Shown: positions 60,804 through 64,000 of the stretch, one piece after another | Layout: the number at the start of each line of letters is the position of its first letter | Position numbering within the stretch: position 1 is the stretch's first letter | Source: JBBRWO01 sp964388455 | GTDB taxonomy: Bacteria; Actinomycetota; Coriobacteriia; Anaerosomatales; JAAXUF01 | Reading direction: 5' to 3' | Assembly (NCBI GenBank): GCA_964388455.1 | Contig: CAYMAN010000004.1 | Coordinates: 1 to 64,000, forward strand | Length of the DNA stretch: 64,000 nt | Notes under the pieces: generated by a model | Database searches by the model: none | Seen by the model: the letters and a program-made list of their open reading frames with translations, nothing else | Told to the model about the DNA's origin: nothing | Program-made: the position numbers and the translations under genes

Positions 60804-60871
60804 CTGAGGCGCGAGTGAGCTATACGCAGAGTGTGGGTAGTGTGCGTATAACTCGCTCTGTGTAGCCTCAG
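60804..60871. terminator. Long interrupted hairpin between convergent genes
   Basis: Three perfect stems are stacked: CTGAGGC/GCCTCAG, GCGAGT/ACTCGC and TATACGCA/TGCGTATA. They are interrupted by GAGC on one side and an 8-nt bulge on the other, with a 14-nt loop. It lies between the DUF4143 ATPase and the nucleotidyltransferase gene. No T-run follows, so it may be a transcript-end structure or a recombination/binding site. Confidence 0.5.
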
Positions 60872-60906
60872 TCAATCGAGATTCAGACCCTATAGGCATG
60901 CCTGAC

Positions 60907-61782
60907 CTACAAACCAGTCAGGAACGCTTGGGCCACCGCCACGGCTTCAAGGCGTAGCCGCTGCGCTTCGTCTTCCTCGTCCTGATACTCGTCGTAGAGG
61001 AAGCCACTGTACTGACCCGGTCCGTCCATGCCCTCGTGAGCGAAGTGATCCGCCAGAAGCCCGAGCGCTTCTGACACCACCGACTCACCGATTATCGGAC
61101 TTGTCTTTGCTGCCGCCGCCGCTGCCGCCGGACCACCCTGCCAGTTCGACAACGTGAAGACGATGTCGTAGGCATCCTTGTACTTCACCGCCCCGCGCTC
61201 GTGCATTGCGAAAGCCTTCAGGGTGATGAACGGCATCAGGTTCGCGACGCGGATCGTACCGAAGCTCTCGTTGCCGTCGGCGATCACTCCTCGGATTTCT
61301 CGCTCAACGAAGTCCAACGCGACGAGACTGGCTCCCCTGACCTCGAACGCACCGAGTTTCGCTCCCGTGCCCTGTCGCGGGCGCACAATCGTCCCGGGCT
61401 CGACGCCTTGCTCAGTCAGAAACTCGATGATGACCGTCTTGCCGTCGATCTCGATGCACCAACGAAACGAGGCACTATCTCCGACCGCATCCTTGTACTG
61501 GCGGAATCCGGCCGTCGTCATGTTCTTCACTAACGTTGCATACGGCTCGGGGCCTTCTTCCATCACTGCGACTCCGACGACAAGGTCGACATCGGTCGTG
61601 CCCACGTGCGGCCGGGCGTACTCGGGCAACTTGGTGATCAGGTATCGGGGCACCAAGCCACCAGTGAGGTAGATGCGGTCACCCCACGGGCCGGCGCACT
61701 TCAGCAGTGTCAACTGCGCTCGCTCGCACAGGCCGGTGGTGTAGTCGTCGTAGTCGCTTGCGCGAAGCACTCCGTCAGCCAT
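60907..61782 (-). CDS. Nucleotidyltransferase, AbiEii-like toxin candidate
   Basis: Protein of 291 residues with a minimal nucleotidyltransferase signature: RIYLTGGLVPRYLITKL then TTDVDLVVG (Asp64, Asp66), as in the AbiEii/AbiGii and MenT toxin superfamily. A GAVKYKDAYDIVFTLSNW segment, typical of the C-terminal helical part (KDxxD), follows. The ATG starts directly after the stop of the upstream AbiEi-like gene, matching the antitoxin-then-toxin order of type IV systems. Enzymatic target unknown. Confidence 0.8.
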   Translation of the reverse strand: MADGVLRASDYDDYTTGLCERAQLTLLKCAGPWGDRIYLTGGLVPRYLITKLPEYARPHVGTTDVDLVVGVAVMEEGPEPYATLVKNMTTAGFRQYKDAVGDSASFRWCIEIDGKTVIIEFLTEQGVEPGTIVRPRQGTGAKLGAFEVRGASLVALDFVEREIRGVIADGNESFGTIRVANLMPFITLKAFAMHERGAVKYKDAYDIVFTLSNWQGGPAAAAAAAKTSPIIGESVVSEALGLLADHFAHEGMDGPGQYSGFLYDEYQDEEDEAQRLRLEAVAVAQAFLTGL

Positions 61783-62805
61783 CTAGAATCCCATCTTCGT
61801 CTCTCGCAAGAACTGCGCTTGTTCTTGACCGCGTTTGGGATCTTGCAGAAGGTCCGCATATACGCGCAGGGAATTCGCAACGACTACCCCATCCTCCCCC
61901 TGGGCTCGGAAGAGTGGTGCGTCAGTCCTGGCGCGCAGGACTATGACGTTTCCGCCCTTCTCAACCGGGGGAGTACCGAGCGCGGCAGTGATCAGGTCGG
62001 CACTCACTGTCGAATTCACCCACACCTCACACATGCGCACCTCGGTCGCATGGGGCGCGATCAGCAGCGCGGCGGCGGCGCCGGTCACGGCGTGGCCGAT
62101 ATGTCCCTGGGTCAGGCGCCCGGAGACCGCTTCTGCCAGATCCTTCGGTCCCTGAGCGTACACGTGCGCGCTCACAAGCCGATTGCGATCCTTCTGGGCG
62201 TCAATGGCCCAGAGGTCGAGCAGCGCCCCCTTGTCCAGCACCCGCCTGCGCTTGTTTGGCCCGACTCCCGCTGCGAACATCAACTCCGCATCCTCGAGCC
62301 GTTTGAGCGCTGCCTGGGCCGTGCCGGGGGCCACATTAGCAGCGACAGCAAGATCTGTGACCTGCCACCACTCTCGTGGGTCCAGCAGTATCACTTGGAC
62401 AGCGACACCGATTTGGCCGCCGAGCGCAGATGCTCCCGGCGTCTTGCGCACGTGCTGGCAGTCTCGATCTCGTTGTATCGCGACAAAAGGGTTATCGAAC
62501 GTGAACACAAATCGGCAGTCATCGAGGTAGTTGACCCGGCTCTCCTCGAGGAGTTCGACGGCGCCTGTCGTGAAGTGGCCGGCAACAAATGTCGCCGCGG
62601 CGTCAGGATAGGTCGCTCGGAAGTGAGCGAGAGCATTGCGCACCTCTTGGGGACGACCGTGCCCCACGCTGATCGCCTTCACTTCGAGAGGGCGTTGTTC
62701 ACCAAGGGACACGCGGACATGGTCTCCCGCGGCCTCGACGTTCCTGATGCCCGCTTCGCGAAATGCTGCTTCAAGCTCTCGGACAGCTCGTTTCGGCTGA
62801 GCCAT
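61783..62805 (-). CDS. AbiEi-like winged-helix antitoxin/regulator candidate
   Basis: Protein of 340 residues. The centre holds a winged-helix domain (WWQVTDLAVAANVAPGTAQAALKRLEDAELM), with a larger C-terminal domain after it. An N-terminal segment (VKAISVGHGRPQEVRNALAHF, TFVAGHFTTGAVELLEESRVNYLDDCRFVFTF) resembles restriction-endonuclease-like folds. Position and order suggest the AbiEi role: DNA-binding antitoxin of the following nucleotidyltransferase. I chose ATG 62805 (GGAGG, 8-nt spacer); ATGs at 62823 and 62838 lie inside the operator. Sequence similarity to AbiEi itself is not obvious by eye. Confidence 0.7.
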   Translation of the reverse strand: MAQPKRAVRELEAAFREAGIRNVEAAGDHVRVSLGEQRPLEVKAISVGHGRPQEVRNALAHFRATYPDAAATFVAGHFTTGAVELLEESRVNYLDDCRFVFTFDNPFVAIQRDRDCQHVRKTPGASALGGQIGVAVQVILLDPREWWQVTDLAVAANVAPGTAQAALKRLEDAELMFAAGVGPNKRRRVLDKGALLDLWAIDAQKDRNRLVSAHVYAQGPKDLAEAVSGRLTQGHIGHAVTGAAAALLIAPHATEVRMCEVWVNSTVSADLITAALGTPPVEKGGNVIVLRARTDAPLFRAQGEDGVVVANSLRVYADLLQDPKRGQEQAQFLRETKMGF

Positions 62806-62862
62806 ATTCAGTACCTCCAACATATTCACGTCTGACATGAATATTAGTAGTACACTGAATAT
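62804..62862. promoter_or_regulatory. Symmetric four-site operator of the AbiEi-like gene
   Basis: Four exact copies of one heptamer: ATATTCA at 62804-62810 and 62822-62828, and its complement TGAATAT at 62838-62844 and 62856-62862. Gaps are 11, 9 and 11 nt, so the array is symmetric about 62833. It covers the start codon and leader. AbiEi antitoxins are known to repress their own operon through inverted repeats, which fits. Confidence 0.8.
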
Positions 62863-63207
62863 TAGCCCTAGGGTAGTGGCTGAGCAAGGCCGGCTATGCG
62901 TTGGCCCTCATCGGGTTGTGTTCACTAAACCTGCCGAGTTTAGTATGCAATGCGGAGTTTACGATCCAGAGGAATGCCGATGGGGGCAGGCTATCGTCCG
63001 AGCGGCCCAGGACGCGGCTCTTGCTCAAGCGACTCTGTTCGCTCGACGCGAGGGATGGAAGGAAGAGTGTCCATATCACCATGAATACCATCCATACGTG
63101 GGAGCGCTGCCAGCCTGCCTGACGACAGCCGAGGAGTTCGTGGGGTGTTGCGCGGCGGAAGCAGGGTATGTTACCTTGTGCGTCGCCCTAAAAGGCGAAT
63201 TGAACAT
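62863..63207. other. Spacer before initiator tRNA, 345 nt, no sure gene
   Basis: A reading frame on the plus strand (from ATG 62837, through 63346) crosses it but runs through the tRNA, has no ribosome site and begins inside the operator. Its central part (QAIVRAAQDAALAQATLFARREGW) has some protein-like look, so it could be the remains of a gene. The last 60 nt should contain the tRNA promoter; no box fits well. Confidence 0.4.
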
Positions 63208-63284
<77 letters not shown>

Positions 63285-63293
63285 AGAACTCAC

Positions 63294-63327
63294 GCAGACC
63301 AGTCACCGCAAGGGGTGGCTGGTCTGC
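63294..63327 (+). terminator. Rho-independent terminator of tRNA-fMet
   Basis: GCAGACCAGTCACC (63294-63307) pairs with GGTGGCTGGTCTGC (63314-63327) with one G-U pair and a 6-nt loop; TTCTCTTCTT follows. Confidence 0.88.
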
Positions 63328-63462
63328 TTCTCTTCTTCACACTTGATTGACGAATGGGACAGCGGAGCATCACGTGGGCTTTGCGATGCGGGCAGGCGCC
63401 CCGCCACTGCAAACGGGGCCGCGTTGACACGTCAGATAGCATGGGGTGTGGAGGGAGTATCA

Positions 63463-64000
63463 GTGGATCAATTGGGTGGAGCAGCTGTGGAGGAAACTCG
63501 CACCGCAATCGACCTATTCTGCGGATGCGGTGGGATGACGACGGGACTGAAGCAGGCCGAGTTCACAGTCCTGTGGGGAGTTGACCTCGCGGATAAACCT
63601 TTGCAGGTCTATCGCGCAAATCACCCGGATGTTCTTGTGCAAGAGGGCGACATTCGGGATGTCGATTGTGCGGCATTGATGACGGCGCTCTCTCTCAAGC
63701 CGGGGGACCTCGATCTGCTTGCTGGCTGTCCGCCGTGCCAGGGGTTTTCGTCAATCAGAACCAGAAACCGCTGCGGGTCAGTCGACGACCAACGGAATGA
63801 GTTGATTTCCGAGTTCTTCCGATTCGTCGAGTCCTTCATGCCCAAGGCCGTTATGCTTGAGAATGTGCCGGGCCTAGCTAGCGACGCTCGGTTCAGCACC
63901 TTCTGCGACAACATGAAGGAGCTCGGCTACGAGGGCGACTGGAGAGTTCTCAACGTTGCCGATGCGGGAGTGCCCCAGCGCCGTCGGCGTCTTGTGTATG
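63463..64000 (+). CDS. C5-cytosine DNA methyltransferase, cut by window edge
   Basis: First 179 residues of a DNA (cytosine-5)-methyltransferase. Motif I AIDLFCGCGGMTTGLKQAEF, motif IV AGCPPCQGFSS with catalytic Cys92, motif VI LENVPGL, and the start of motif VIII VPQRRRRLVY are all in order. GTG 63463 has GGAGG 8 nt upstream; a perfect TTGACA box lies at 63424. It is the last gene of the accessory region seen; a linked endonuclease or Vsr gene would lie beyond the edge. Confidence 0.93.
   Translation, partial: MDQLGGAAVEETRTAIDLFCGCGGMTTGLKQAEFTVLWGVDLADKPLQVYRANHPDVLVQEGDIRDVDCAALMTALSLKPGDLDLLAGCPPCQGFSSIRTRNRCGSVDDQRNELISEFFRFVESFMPKAVMLENVPGLASDARFSTFCDNMKELGYEGDWRVLNVADAGVPQRRRRLVY

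Overview
The window is GC-rich, densely coded bacterial chromosome with very few long gaps. Gene content points to an anaerobic Gram-positive lineage. It has a Bacillus-like run of housekeeping genes (rsmI, abrB-type regulator, metG, tatD, DUF348/G5/3D protein, rsmA, veg, ispE, spoVG, glmU, prs, ctc/L25, pth). It also has ferredoxin-linked metabolism (VorB-type 2-oxoacid:ferredoxin oxidoreductase, NfnAB-like transhydrogenase, formate-THF ligase). With the high GC, an actinobacterium of the Coriobacteriia type is the best guess. This is inference from gene content, not from a marker search.

Layout. 0-6 kb: formate-THF ligase (cut by the left edge), a NarL-type two-component pair, DUF1003 protein, cupredoxin lipoprotein, small membrane protein. 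6-15 kb: RlmA-like rRNA methyltransferase, two exported proteins, an HD-GYP-like/HEAT-repeat gene pair that share an N-terminal module, a degenerate ImmA/IrrE-like protein, a ROK sugar kinase. 15-19.5 kb: DUF362 ferredoxin protein and three consecutive paralogous membrane proteins. 19.5-32.3 kb: the conserved housekeeping block, with tRNA-Gln inside it. 32-40 kb: M23 peptidase, NfnAB, then a surface cluster: LytTR response regulator, DUF916-like anchored protein, and two exported proteins with a shared C-terminal domain. 40-52 kb: DUF711 + ACT pair, DUF951, CapA-like and LytM-like proteins, TldE/TldD, NlpC/P60 protein, the VOR operon with its P-loop ATPase. 52-57.8 kb: XRE-cupin regulator with acyl-CoA synthetase, an AbrB-Doc toxin-antitoxin pair, a peroxide-stress operon (gpx, ohrR-like), and TerC behind a yybP-ykoY manganese riboswitch. 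58-64 kb: accessory DNA with an orphan antitoxin copy, a tyrosine recombinase, a DUF4143 ATPase, an AbiEi/AbiEii-like pair, initiator tRNA, and the start of a C5-cytosine DNA methyltransferase.

The most interesting material is regulatory DNA read directly from sequence. There is a perfectly symmetric four-site operator in the leader of the AbiEi-like gene, and a nested 44-bp palindrome in front of the DUF4143 ATPase. Three LytTR-consensus half-sites (spacings 10 and 21 nt) lie upstream of a surface-protein gene next to a LytTR regulator. A perfect ATTGT/ACAAT palindrome sits on the -10 box of the operon that ends in the OhrR-like gene. A perfect TGTGA-N6-TCACA box lies between divergent genes. 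Several enzyme families carry a lost key residue: HD-GYP (H to Y), ImmA (E to M) and M23 (first zinc ligand).

Limits: no database search was possible. Family names rest on recognised motifs, start codons on ribosome-binding-site inspection, and regulatory sites on pattern only.
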